Source of the DNA: Cellulosimicrobium cellulans
GTDB taxonomy: Bacteria > Actinomycetota > Actinomycetes > Actinomycetales > Cellulomonadaceae
Length of the DNA: 64,000 nucleotides
Reading direction: 5' to 3'
Assembly: GCF_016907755.1 (NCBI RefSeq)
Contig: NZ_JAFBCN010000001.1
Location: forward strand, 1,612,001 to 1,676,000
Every line of letters starts with the position of its first letter. Position 1 is the first letter of the stretch. Position numbers and translations under genes: made by a program. This document shows, piece by piece, positions 33,137 to 48,391 of the stretch. The notes beneath the pieces are model-generated. The model worked only from the letters and a program-made list of their open reading frames with translations. It was not told the origin of the DNA and did no database searches.

Positions 33137-33630
33137 GCACCGAGCCGACGCACAGCCCCGACGAGCCGCTCGACGCCGTCGACCTCGCGCTGCTCGCGGA
33201 GCTGGCGCGCATCGCCGAGGAGATCGACCCCGTGCCCGACGGCCTCGTGGAGCGGTCGCTGTTCGCGATCACCCTCGCCGGCCTCGAGGCCGAGGTCATG
33301 GAGCTGGAGTACGTCCAGGTCCCCGAGATGTCCGTGCGGGGCGACGCGCCGCCCGTCGAGGCGCGCACCATCACCTTCACGTCCGAGTCCGTCACGGTCA
33401 TGATCTCCCTCTCGGCGACCGACGACGGGCACATCCGCATCGACGGCTGGGCCGCCCCGGCGACGGCGCTGCGCGTCGAGCTGCACCGGCCTGGCTCCGT
33501 GAGCGAGACCACGAGCGACGACGACGGCCGCTTCGTCTTCGACGCCGTCGACCGCGGCCCCGCGAGCCTCGTCGTGCGCCGTGCCGACGGCGCCGGCGGC
33601 GCCGTGAGCACCCCGGTCGTCGAGCTGTAG
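33133..33630 (+). CDS. Small beta-sandwich protein coupled to the sigma factor; possible anti-sigma factor
   Basis: 165 residues. An acidic helical N-terminus (DLALLAELARIAEEIDPVPDGLVERSLFAI) is followed from about residue 75 by a beta-rich domain like carboxypeptidase regulatory domains (IRIDGWAAP, VELHRPG, TTSDDDGRFVFDAVDRGPASLVVRRAD). There is no cysteine, so it is not a zinc anti-sigma factor, and no membrane helix. Its 4-bp overlap with the sigma gene and helical N-terminus make a cytoplasmic anti-sigma or adaptor role plausible. Followed by a strong hairpin. Confidence 0.75.
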   Translation: MSTEPTHSPDEPLDAVDLALLAELARIAEEIDPVPDGLVERSLFAITLAGLEAEVMELEYVQVPEMSVRGDAPPVEARTITFTSESVTVMISLSATDDGHIRIDGWAAPATALRVELHRPGSVSETTSDDDGRFVFDAVDRGPASLVVRRADGAGGAVSTPVVEL

Positions 33631-33634
33631 CCGC

Positions 33635-33671
33635 CGTCGTGCCGCGGGCAGACCTTGCCCGCGGCACGACG
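33635..33671 (+). terminator. Hairpin between the small protein and the subtilase gene
   Basis: 16-bp perfect stem (33635-33650 with 33656-33671) and a GACCT loop, starting 4 bp after the stop. It divides the cluster into sigma/small-protein and protease transcription units. Confidence 0.75.
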
Positions 33672-33718
33672 ACGTCCACGCCCATCCCTCTCCGCGCACC
33701 CGTGCGCCGCCCTCCGGG

Positions 33719-33731
33719 ACCGTGACACGGT
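33719..33731 (+). promoter_or_regulatory. Palindrome upstream of the subtilase gene
   Basis: ACCGTG-A-CACGGT, embedded in CGTGAC-N6-GTCACG, 49 bp before the GTG at 33780. A possible promoter element or operator for the protease pair. Confidence 0.35.
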
Positions 33732-33779
33732 CGTCACGCGGCCCACGCACTCCCTCGACCCAGAGTTTGGAGCCCACCT

Positions 33780-35606
33780 GTGAGCCAGTCCTCCACCGAC
33801 CTTCCTGCTCCCGGCGGCGACGCCTATGCCGGACGTGCGATGCGATTCCTCGACCCGATCGACGTGCGCCCGCGGCGCGGACGCCCACCGCTCAACCCCA
33901 CCTGGTACGTCGCCGACAGGCTGATCGTGCAGGGGCCGCCGCCCCGCGCGCTGCGCGAGCGCATCTCCGGGCGTACCGACGTCGACGCTCTCGTCGCGTT
34001 CGCCGAGGGCGGCAGCGGAGGGATGCAGCCCATCGAGCAGGCGGCGCGAGGACGAGGGTGGTCGGTAGCCCTCGACACGGCCGGTGACCGCGCCCCGCTC
34101 TCGGTCGCACGCGCACTGGGCGACGTGGTGGGGGAAGGACCGGAGCACGCCGACGACGACGAGTACGGGTTCGCGCTGCGTCTGGTCCCGGACGACCACG
34201 ACGAGGTTCCCGACGCGTGGAAGCTCGTGGAGGAGCTCTCCGGACTCCTCGACCCGGGCGATCCAGAAGGCCCGACGATCACGCTCGACCACGTCATGAC
34301 GGCTACGCCCTACTCGACACCGTTGCCCTACTCGACGCCCTTGCCGTACTCGACGCCGTTGCCGTACTCGACGCCGTTGCCGTACTCGACACCGTTGCCG
34401 TACTCGACGCCCTTGCCGTACTCGACGCCACTCCCCGTCCGGGGGCTCGCGGAGTATGGTCAGGCGGGCACCGGGGGCCGTTCACCCGTTCGCCGGCTCG
34501 GCGGGGCCCCGCCCCGGAAGCCGGCGGGCGACTCTCCGCTCGTCGACGAGACGGGTCGTCGTCGCCCGGTCGTCGCAGTGCTCGACACCGGCGTCGGTTC
34601 GCACCCGTGGTTCGGCGAGTACTTCCCGGAGGACCCGACCCGAGGCGACGGCAACGGTGTGGTCCTGCGCTCCGCGACGCTCGACGGTCACCCGATCGGT
34701 ACCTTCCCGATCGCCCGGCGGCCGGCTGACGACGCGGAGTACGGGGGCGCGTCGTCGGCGCCGCTGACCGGACCGCTGGACCCGATCGCCGGCCACGGCA
34801 CCTTCATCGCTGGCGTGGTCCACCAGATCGCGCCGGAGGCGGCGATCCTGCCGGTGCGGATCTTCGGCGGTTCAGGCACGGTGCCCGAGTGGGACGTGCT
34901 CCAGTCGCTGCGTCGGCTCCTGCGGTTCCACCTGCGGGGCCTGCGGGAGGTCGACGGCTACTTCCCGATCGACGTCGCCGTCCTCTCGATGGGCTACTAC
35001 CACGAGGAGCCCGAGGACCTGGCCTACGACGTCCCTCTCCGTTCACTCCTCCGCGCGCTGCGCCAGGCGGGTGTGGTGGTGGTCGTCGCAGCGGGGAACG
35101 ACGGCTCGACGCGTCCGATGTACCCGGCAGCCTTCGCGCCGCAGGTCTCGGGGACTGCGAGCACCGTCGTCGTGGAGGACGAGCAGCTGTCGCACGACTA
35201 CGTTCCGATCCTCACCGTCGGTGCGCGCAACCCGGACGGCTCCACGGCGCTCTTCACCAACGAGGGCGCATGGGTGACCACCCTTCGGCCGGGCGCGGCG
35301 ATCGTCAGCACGTTCCCGACGACGCTCAACGGCCCGACGACCCCGTCGCTCCAGCTCCCCGACGGTCGGTTCGGGGGTGTGCGCGCGACGATCGACCCCG
35401 AGAGCTTCGAGGGAGGCTTCGGCACGTGGAGCGGGACGTCGTTCGCGGCCCCGGTGCTGGCTGCCGAGATCGGCGCGGTCCTGGAGACCGGGTTGCTGCC
35501 CGGTGGGAGCGGTACCCTCGGTGACCGGGTGGCAGACCGTGTCGACGCGGCGTGGAAGGCCGTCACGGCGACGGTGGGGATCGAGCGACCGGGAACGCGC
35601 GACTAG
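33780..35606 (+). CDS. Cytoplasmic S8 (subtilisin-like) protease with PYSTPL repeat linker
   Basis: 608 residues, no signal peptide or membrane helix. An N-terminal region (1-176) of unknown fold begins with RFLDPIDVRPRRGRPPLNPTW. Seven perfect PYSTPL hexapeptides (177-218) and a basic Gly/Pro linker lead into the subtilase domain (about 262-600). The triad is complete: Asp269 (VAVLDTGVG), His339 (GHGTFIAG), Ser554 (GTSFAAP), with oxyanion Asn440 (AAGNDG). The domain order suggests a zymogen-like prodomain joined by a flexible or cleavable linker. GTG start at 33780. The TPR-CHAT protease gene follows after 37 bp. Confidence 0.9.
   Translation: MSQSSTDLPAPGGDAYAGRAMRFLDPIDVRPRRGRPPLNPTWYVADRLIVQGPPPRALRERISGRTDVDALVAFAEGGSGGMQPIEQAARGRGWSVALDTAGDRAPLSVARALGDVVGEGPEHADDDEYGFALRLVPDDHDEVPDAWKLVEELSGLLDPGDPEGPTITLDHVMTATPYSTPLPYSTPLPYSTPLPYSTPLPYSTPLPYSTPLPYSTPLPVRGLAEYGQAGTGGRSPVRRLGGAPPRKPAGDSPLVDETGRRRPVVAVLDTGVGSHPWFGEYFPEDPTRGDGNGVVLRSATLDGHPIGTFPIARRPADDAEYGGASSAPLTGPLDPIAGHGTFIAGVVHQIAPEAAILPVRIFGGSGTVPEWDVLQSLRRLLRFHLRGLREVDGYFPIDVAVLSMGYYHEEPEDLAYDVPLRSLLRALRQAGVVVVVAAGNDGSTRPMYPAAFAPQVSGTASTVVVEDEQLSHDYVPILTVGARNPDGSTALFTNEGAWVTTLRPGAAIVSTFPTTLNGPTTPSLQLPDGRFGGVRATIDPESFEGGFGTWSGTSFAAPVLAAEIGAVLETGLLPGGSGTLGDRVADRVDAAWKAVTATVGIERPGTRD
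34308..34433 (+). repeat. Seven 18-bp tandem units encoding PYSTPL
   Basis: Units of 18 bp from 34308 to 34433. All seven encode the identical hexapeptide; differences are confined to synonymous positions (CCC/CCG, ACA/ACG, CCG/CCC/CCA, TTG/CTC). Six of the seven Leu codons are TTG, which is otherwise uncommon in this GC-rich window. Confidence 0.95.
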
Positions 35607-35643
35607 GGCTCAGTCGTCCGTCCCGACGGGACGGAGGTGTGCC

Positions 35644-38217
35644 GTGGGTGTCTCCACGCTGGAGGAGGCGTCCGCCCGGCTCGACCGCGCGCTCGGACTG
35701 AATGCCCGAGGGCGCCACGACGCGGCGCGGCGCGACTTCGATGCTGTGCTCGGGTGGTGTGCAGGGGCAGGAGGAACAGGGGCCTCGCGCACCAGGGAGG
35801 TCGCGCACCTTGTCGTCCGGGCCAGGATCGGGCTGGCGGTGTGCCACCTGGAGTCGCGTGGCGACGTCGAGCACGCGCTCGACCTGCTGTCTGACGCGGC
35901 CTCGGTGGTCGAGCACGACGGTGCCCTTCGTGCCGTCGTGCTCGGCCAGCGCGGCCTCGTGCTGCACCGGACGGGCTCGCTCGGCGAAGCTCTGCGGGCG
36001 ATGGACGAGGCGGTCGGTCTCGTTCCGCCGGAGGACGAACGAGACCGAGCTGTCCTCCACATGAACCGAGGGAGCCTGCACTCGGACCTCGGCCGCCTGA
36101 CCTCGGCCGCCGCCGACTTCGCGGACTGCCTCGCCCTGGCGCGCCGGATCGAGAACGAGATGTACGCGTCCATGGCGGCGCACAACCTCGGGTGGGTCAT
36201 GTATCTGCAGGGCGACCTCCCGGCGGCCCTGCGTGCGATGGACGAGGCCGCAGAGCAGGCGCCGGACCGGCACGCCGCCGTCGGCCTGATCGACCGCGCG
36301 CAGGTGCTGCTCGACGCCGGGCTGCTGACCGAGGCCGACGACGCGCTGCGCGAGGCGCGCGAGCACCTCTCGCGCTACCGCATGCTGCGCGACCTCGCCG
36401 AGGTCGAGCTGGTGCGGTCGCGCGTCGTGCTCGGCCTGCGCCGCTACACCGACGCCCGCCGACTGGCCCGGTCGGCGTCGCGCCGGTTCGATCGGCTGGG
36501 GAACACCCCGTGGATGCTGCGCGCCCGCGTCGCCGAGCTGCAGGCGGCGCTCACGGAGCACCGGTCGGACGGCGTGACGCCGACGACGGCGCGGCGGCAC
36601 GCCGCCTGGGCGCTCGACCTCGCGCGCGAGGGCGACACGCTCGGCGGCGTCGCCGGCCTCGGCGTGACGATCCCGGCCCAGCTCCTCGCTGCCGAGTGGC
36701 TCGTGACCGCAGGGGACGTGCCCGCCGCGCAGGACGTCCTCGCGCAGGTTCCCGGGCGGCTCGACCGTGCCCCGCTGCCCGTGCGGCTGCAGCACGAGGC
36801 CGTGCTCGCCCAGCTCGCGTTCGCGGCTGGTGACCGTCGCGGCGGCGTGCGGGCCGTGCGGCGCGGCCAGTCGGCCCTCGCCGAGCACCGTGCGCGGCTC
36901 GGCTCCGTGGACGCGGTGACGGCATCAGCCGTGCACGGGGTCCGGCTCGGCAACGTGGACGTGGCGGCGGCGCTGCGGACGCGGCGTCCTGGGACGATCT
37001 TCGACGCGGTCGAGCGGGGTCGCGCGGCGTTCGCGGGCACCGGCCGCGTGCGCCCTCCGTCGGACCCGGTCCTCGCGGACCTCCTCGCCGCGGCGCGCCG
37101 CGAGGTCGAGGCCGCCCGCGCGCTCGGCGCCCCCTCGGACCCCTCGCACCTCGCCCGGCGTCAGGACCACCTGCGGGCTGCCCGCCGGCTGCAGGACGAC
37201 GCGCGGCGGCGCGCGTGGCAGCACGGGGGAGGGGCGGCGACCCCGGTCGCCGCGACGGAGCGCCGCCTTCGTTCTGCGCTCGCCGCGGCGGGCACCGACG
37301 CCGTGGTCGCGGACCTCGTGCTCGACGGTGACGACGTGCTCGCGGTCCGCGTCTCCGCGTCCGGGACGCGGCTCGTCCGGCTCGGGGCGCGCGTGACGGT
37401 CGCCGAGCAGGTCCGCCGGGCCCGAGCGGACCTCGCCGTGCTGTCGAACGTGCTCATCCCCGTCCCGATGCGGGAGGCGGCGGTCGCGTCGCTCACGCGC
37501 ACGCTGACCGCGCTCGACGACGCCCTCGTGCTGCCCCTGGAGGCCGACGGCGACCTGCACGTCGCGGCGCGCGACCTCCTGCTCGCGCTCCCGTGGGCGT
37601 CGCTGCCCTCACGGCGTGGTCGGCGCACATGGGCCAACTCGTGGGTGGACCTGCGCCCCGGCGAACCCGTCCGGCGGGGGGACGAGGCGTTCGTCGTCGC
37701 CGGCCCGGGACTGCGGTTCTCGGGCGCGGAGGCCAAGCTCGTCGCGTCGGTCTGGGAGGGGGCCGAGGCCCTCGCGGGCGAGGACGCCACGTGCGAGGCG
37801 GTGGTCGAGGGGCTCCGGACCGCCGGCGTGGTCCATCTCGCGGCGCACGGGACGCACGAGACCGACAACCCGCTCTTCTCCTCGCTGCGTCTGGCGGACG
37901 GCCCGCTGTTCGCGCACGAGCTCGACGGGACCGACCTGCACGGCGTGGTCGTGGTCCTGTCGGCGTGCGAGGTCGGACTCTCGACGCCGCGCATCGGCGG
38001 CGAGTCGCTCGGCCTGACGAGCGTCCTCCTGCGGCTCGGCGCGCGCGCCGTGATCGCGAGCGTCGCCCCGCTGCGCGACGACGTCGCCGCACGCGTCATG
38101 CCGTCGCTCCACGCGGAGCTGCGCGACGGCGCCATGCCCGGGACGGCGCTCGCCCGTGCGGTCGCCGACGAGCCCGAGCCCGTCCCGCTGGTCTGCTTCG
38201 GTCCCCTGGTGCTCTGA
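35644..38217 (+). CDS. TPR-CHAT caspase-like protease
   Basis: 857 residues, cytoplasmic. The N-terminal 500 or so residues are helical tetratricopeptide-like repeats (for example ALRAVVLGQRGLVLHRTGSL, AVLHMNRGSLHSDLGRLTSA, ASMAAHNLGWVMYLQGDLPA). After a charged connector comes a C-terminal CHAT domain (about residues 600-857) with the caspase dyad: His735 in VHLAAHGTHETDNPLFSSL and Cys775 in VVLSACEVGLS. Such proteins use the repeats to sense a partner and cut specific substrates, as in the TPR-CHAT subunit of Craspase. GTG 35644 has ACGGAGGTG upstream. Paired with the subtilase gene. Confidence 0.9.
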   Translation: MGVSTLEEASARLDRALGLNARGRHDAARRDFDAVLGWCAGAGGTGASRTREVAHLVVRARIGLAVCHLESRGDVEHALDLLSDAASVVEHDGALRAVVLGQRGLVLHRTGSLGEALRAMDEAVGLVPPEDERDRAVLHMNRGSLHSDLGRLTSAAADFADCLALARRIENEMYASMAAHNLGWVMYLQGDLPAALRAMDEAAEQAPDRHAAVGLIDRAQVLLDAGLLTEADDALREAREHLSRYRMLRDLAEVELVRSRVVLGLRRYTDARRLARSASRRFDRLGNTPWMLRARVAELQAALTEHRSDGVTPTTARRHAAWALDLAREGDTLGGVAGLGVTIPAQLLAAEWLVTAGDVPAAQDVLAQVPGRLDRAPLPVRLQHEAVLAQLAFAAGDRRGGVRAVRRGQSALAEHRARLGSVDAVTASAVHGVRLGNVDVAAALRTRRPGTIFDAVERGRAAFAGTGRVRPPSDPVLADLLAAARREVEAARALGAPSDPSHLARRQDHLRAARRLQDDARRRAWQHGGGAATPVAATERRLRSALAAAGTDAVVADLVLDGDDVLAVRVSASGTRLVRLGARVTVAEQVRRARADLAVLSNVLIPVPMREAAVASLTRTLTALDDALVLPLEADGDLHVAARDLLLALPWASLPSRRGRRTWANSWVDLRPGEPVRRGDEAFVVAGPGLRFSGAEAKLVASVWEGAEALAGEDATCEAVVEGLRTAGVVHLAAHGTHETDNPLFSSLRLADGPLFAHELDGTDLHGVVVVLSACEVGLSTPRIGGESLGLTSVLLRLGARAVIASVAPLRDDVAARVMPSLHAELRDGAMPGTALARAVADEPEPVPLVCFGPLVL

Positions 38218-38505
38218 CCGCGCGGCGGGAGGGGCCGACGTGGGCGAGCGCGGTTTGGCGCACGCGCCGCCGTCCCGTACGATGAGCGTGTACCCAAGAC
38301 CGCCGGTCGTCCGACGCTGCCCGCAGACTCCGTCTGCAGGACGTGACGGATCGAAGTCCCACCACGAGGTGGAGGCCAGCGCAGGTAGCGAATCGACGAC
38401 GTCCGCCCGGCCCCGCCGTGCGTGCGACCACGAGCCCCGCGCCTGCGCGGGGCTCTTTCTCGTTCCGGGACGGACGCCGGTGGTACCACCACCGGAAGGA
38501 TTGCC
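38218..38505 (+). promoter_or_regulatory. rplJ upstream region with probable L10 leader
   Basis: 288 bp before rplJ. From about 38280 the sequence can fold into several stems (for example AGACTCCGTCT and CCACCACGAGGTGG) and ends in a terminator-like hairpin, as expected for the ribosomal protein L10 autoregulatory leader. The promoter probably lies near the CCCGTACGATG at 38274-38284. Structure matching to the known leader family was not run. Confidence 0.6.
38432..38460 (+). terminator. Attenuator hairpin in the rplJ leader
   Basis: 11-bp stem (38432-38442 with 38445-38455) followed by TTTCT: one of the few hairpins in the window with a T-run, placed 46 bp before the rplJ ATG. Confidence 0.75.
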
Positions 38506-39036
38506 ATGGCGAGGCCGGACAAGGCAGCCGCAGTCGCCGAGATCTCGGAGAAGCTCCGCGACTCGAACGCTGCCGTGCTGACCGAGTACCGCGGGCTCAC
38601 CGTCGCGCAGCTCAAGCAGCTGCGTCGGTCGCTCAGCGGCAACGCAACCTACGCCGTGGTGAAGAACACGCTGACCGCTATCGCGGCCAAGGAGGCCGGT
38701 GTCGAGGGACTCGACGCCGACCTGCAGGGCCCGTCGGCAATCGCCTTCGTCACCGGGGACCCGGTCGAGGCTGCCAAGGGTCTGCGTGACTTCGCCAAGG
38801 CGAACCCCGCGCTGGTCATCAAGGGCGGTGTCCTCGACGGGCGCCCCCTGACCGCCGCGGAGGTCACGAAGCTCGCGGACCTCGAGTCCCGCGAGGTCCT
38901 GCTGGCCAAGGCGGCCGGCGCGATGAAGGCCAAGCTCTTCCAGGCTGCCTACGTCTTCACCGCGAACACCGCCCAGGCCGCCCGCGTCATCGATGCCCTG
39001 CGTCAGAAGCAGGAATCGGAGGGCGCTGCCGCCTGA
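38506..39036 (+). CDS. rplJ: 50S ribosomal protein L10
   Basis: 176 residues. It anchors L7/L12 dimers to the ribosome stalk and represses its own leader. It begins [32 protein letters not shown] and contains [17 protein letters not shown] and a C-terminal helix ([24 protein letters not shown]) that binds L7/L12. GGAAGGA precedes the ATG at 38506. It is followed by rplL after 114 bp containing a CCGGGGCG/CGCCCCGG palindrome (39045-39060). Confidence 0.97.
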   Translation: MARPDKAAAVAEISEKLRDSNAAVLTEYRGLTVAQLKQLRRSLSGNATYAVVKNTLTAIAAKEAGVEGLDADLQGPSAIAFVTGDPVEAAKGLRDFAKANPALVIKGGVLDGRPLTAAEVTKLADLESREVLLAKAAGAMKAKLFQAAYVFTANTAQAARVIDALRQKQESEGAAA

Positions 39037-39150
39037 TCCCGTGCCCGGGGCGCGCCCCGGACTCGTGATCCACGCAGCGCAAGCACACACCCCGCTTCTG
39101 GCAGGCCCGCACCGGGCCGCTGCCGAGCACCGACCGAAAGGAACGCCATC

Positions 39151-39540
39151 ATGGCGAAGCTCAGCACCGACGAGCTCATTGCGCAGTTCAAGGACCTCAC
39201 CCTCATCGAGCTCAACGAGTTCGTGAAGGCCTTCGAGGAGACCTTCGAGGTCACCGCGGCCGCCCCCGTCGCCGCTGCTGCCCCGGCTGCCGCCGGTGGC
39301 GGTGCCGCCGCCGAGGAGGCCGAGGAGAAGACGGAGTTCGACGTCATCCTCGAGGCTGCCGGCGACAAGAAGATCCAGGTCATCAAGGAGGTGCGCGCCC
39401 TCACGTCCCTCGGTCTCAAGGAGGCCAAGGACCTCGTCGACGGCGCCCCCAAGCCCGTCCTGGAGGCTGTCGCGAAGGACGCCGCGGACAAGGCGAAGGC
39501 TGCCCTCGAGGGCGCCGGCGCCACGGTCACCGTCAAGTGA
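39151..39540 (+). CDS. rplL: 50S ribosomal protein L7/L12
   Basis: 129 residues. The N-terminal dimerisation helix pair ([25 protein letters not shown]), an Ala/Pro/Gly hinge (about 38-57) and the factor-binding C-terminal domain ([40 protein letters not shown]) are all visible. It recruits EF-Tu and EF-G to the ribosome. GAAAGGAACG precedes the ATG. Two hairpins after the stop separate it from rpoB. Confidence 0.97.
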   Translation: MAKLSTDELIAQFKDLTLIELNEFVKAFEETFEVTAAAPVAAAAPAAAGGGAAAEEAEEKTEFDVILEAAGDKKIQVIKEVRALTSLGLKEAKDLVDGAPKPVLEAVAKDAADKAKAALEGAGATVTVK

Positions 39541-39545
39541 TCTCG

Positions 39546-39616
39546 CCGGTCCCGTCCTGACGGGACCGGTCAGCACGCCGCACGAGGCCCGCACCCCGCT
39601 CGGGGTGCGGGCCTCG
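39546..39616 (+). terminator. Double hairpin after rplL
   Basis: A 10-bp stem (39546-39555 with 39560-39569), then a 15-bp stem (39583-39597 with 39602-39616) with a GCTC loop. Tandem terminator before the rpoB promoter region. Confidence 0.75.
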
Positions 39617-40052
39617 TCGTCGTTCTCGCCGCACGGCCGCGCGGCGCGTGGAGGAGCGCGGGCGCGGGACGTCGTCGGGCACCCGGGCGGGCGCACCGGC
39701 TTCACGGAACGGCCACGAGTGTGCCACCATGTGCGGGTCGACGACGCAGGACAGCGAGGTCGACGGCAGCAGGTTCGCGACCCGCGGGACGGGTCGGTGG
39801 CGGGCGACGGGGCCCGCACGAGTACCGGTGGGGCGCCCAGGCGTCCGGTACCGGGCGGGGTCGCACGCCCCGGGGTTGTGTTGCGATGCGTTGTGGGCTA
39901 TGCTCACGCTTTGCGCTGTCCTGTGCCCCCGATCTCAAATACCCCCGACCCCCTCGTCGACGTACGTGCGCGTCCGCGAGGTGTCGTGGCGGCGGTGATC
40001 GTGTCCAGCCCGGCGGTGCAGCGTTCTTTCGATCTGCAGGGAAGGACCCCTC
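39617..40052 (+). promoter_or_regulatory. rpoB: rpoB upstream region and promoter
   Basis: 436 bp with no gene. TTGTGT (39875-39880), 17 bp, TATGCT (39898-39903) is the best promoter; its start site would give a leader of about 140 nt. AGGGAAGG at 40039-40046 is the ribosome binding site. The first 250 bp hold nothing I recognise. Confidence 0.55.
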
Positions 40053-43565
<3,513 letters not shown>

Positions 43566-43680
43566 TCTCGGGCAGGCGGGAGCGGGTCACCCCGCTCCCG
43601 CCGACGACCCCGCACCAACCGTCTTTATGGCGTCGGCACCGGCCCCGTCCGGTCCCGGCAGACGAAGGAAGTAGGACAAC

Positions 43681-47562
<3,882 letters not shown>

Positions 47563-47580
47563 CGTTCCTCGACCGCCGGA

Positions 47581-47675
47581 CGGGTGCCCGACGGCGTCCC
47601 GCACCTCGGGTGCGGGGCGCCGGGGGCACCCGTTCGGCGTCCTGGGGGAGCGGACCCGCCCGCCGCAGGCGGGCG
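47581..47675 (+). terminator. Terminator hairpins after rpoC
   Basis: A two-level stem (47581-47589 with 47624-47632, inner 47592-47605 with 47609-47622), followed by a second 8-bp hairpin (47657-47664 with 47668-47675). It ends the rpoBC operon. Confidence 0.75.
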
Positions 47676-47688
47676 GTGACCTGCTCCT

Positions 47689-47717
47689 TTGACTACCTGC
47701 TGGGCGGCAGGTAACCT
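47689..47717 (+). promoter_or_regulatory. str operon promoter with internal inverted repeat
   Basis: TTGACT (47689-47694), 17 bp, TAACCT (47712-47717). The spacer contains TACCTGC-N6-GCAGGTA (47694-47713), an inverted repeat overlapping both elements that could be an operator. The leader to rpsL would be about 290 nt. Confidence 0.5.
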
Positions 47718-48016
47718 GGTAAACCGTGCCCGCGCCGTCGGGCCCTCCGTGATGTCCCTGGCGGGGCGGTGTCAGCGAGTTATCGCTCCCACCTCCGCGC
47801 AGCGGGCTCCGGACGGGCCGATGTGAGTGCCCGGGCATTCCGGATCCCGGTCCTGACGGCACCTCGTGCTCGTGGGCAGGGACGGACCATCGAGCCGGTG
47901 GTAGGTGGCTGCTGCAGCGTGTCTCGCGCTGCGGGTGCCTCGTGCGATCGGCTCCAGCAGCCAGCACGACCACCATCGGGGATAGCCCCGGTAGCTCGAG
48001 AAGACACGGAGACGTA
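47718..48016 (+). other. rpsL leader
   Basis: About 300 nt between the promoter and rpsL with no gene. It contains a region rich in CAGC/GCTG words near 47905-47965 that could fold. No known leader motif was recognised. Confidence 0.4.
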
Positions 48017-48391
48017 GTGCCTACGATCCAGCAGCTCGTCCGCAAGGGGCGGACCTCGAAGGTGGGGAAGTCGAAGACCCCCGCCCTCAAGGGCTCCCCG
48101 CAGCGGCGCGGTGTGTGCACGCGCGTGTACACCACCACCCCGAAGAAGCCGAACTCCGCGCTGCGCAAGGTCGCTCGCGTGAAGCTCTCCTCCCAGGTCG
48201 AGGTCACGGCCTACATCCCGGGCGTCGGCCACAACCTCCAGGAGCACTCCATCGTGCTCGTGCGCGGCGGTCGTGTGAAGGACCTCCCGGGTGTGCGCTA
48301 CAAGATCGTGCGCGGCGCGCTCGACACGCAGGGCGTGAAGAACCGCAAGCAGGCCCGCAGCCGGTACGGCGCCAAGAAGGAGAAGAGCTGA
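48017..48391 (+). CDS. rpsL: 30S ribosomal protein S12
   Basis: 124 residues. It helps decoding at the A site. It starts with GTG at 48017 ([14 protein letters not shown]) and carries [12 protein letters not shown] with Lys43/44 and [27 protein letters not shown]. The residues where streptomycin resistance arises look wild type. It overlaps rpsG by one base (TGATG). Confidence 0.97.
   Translation: MPTIQQLVRKGRTSKVGKSKTPALKGSPQRRGVCTRVYTTTPKKPNSALRKVARVKLSSQVEVTAYIPGVGHNLQEHSIVLVRGGRVKDLPGVRYKIVRGALDTQGVKNRKQARSRYGAKKEKS

Noticed and set aside
34308-34433. PYSTPL repeats as a sequencing or assembly artefact
   Set aside because: The units differ at many synonymous sites while keeping frame and peptide exactly, which an artefact would not produce.
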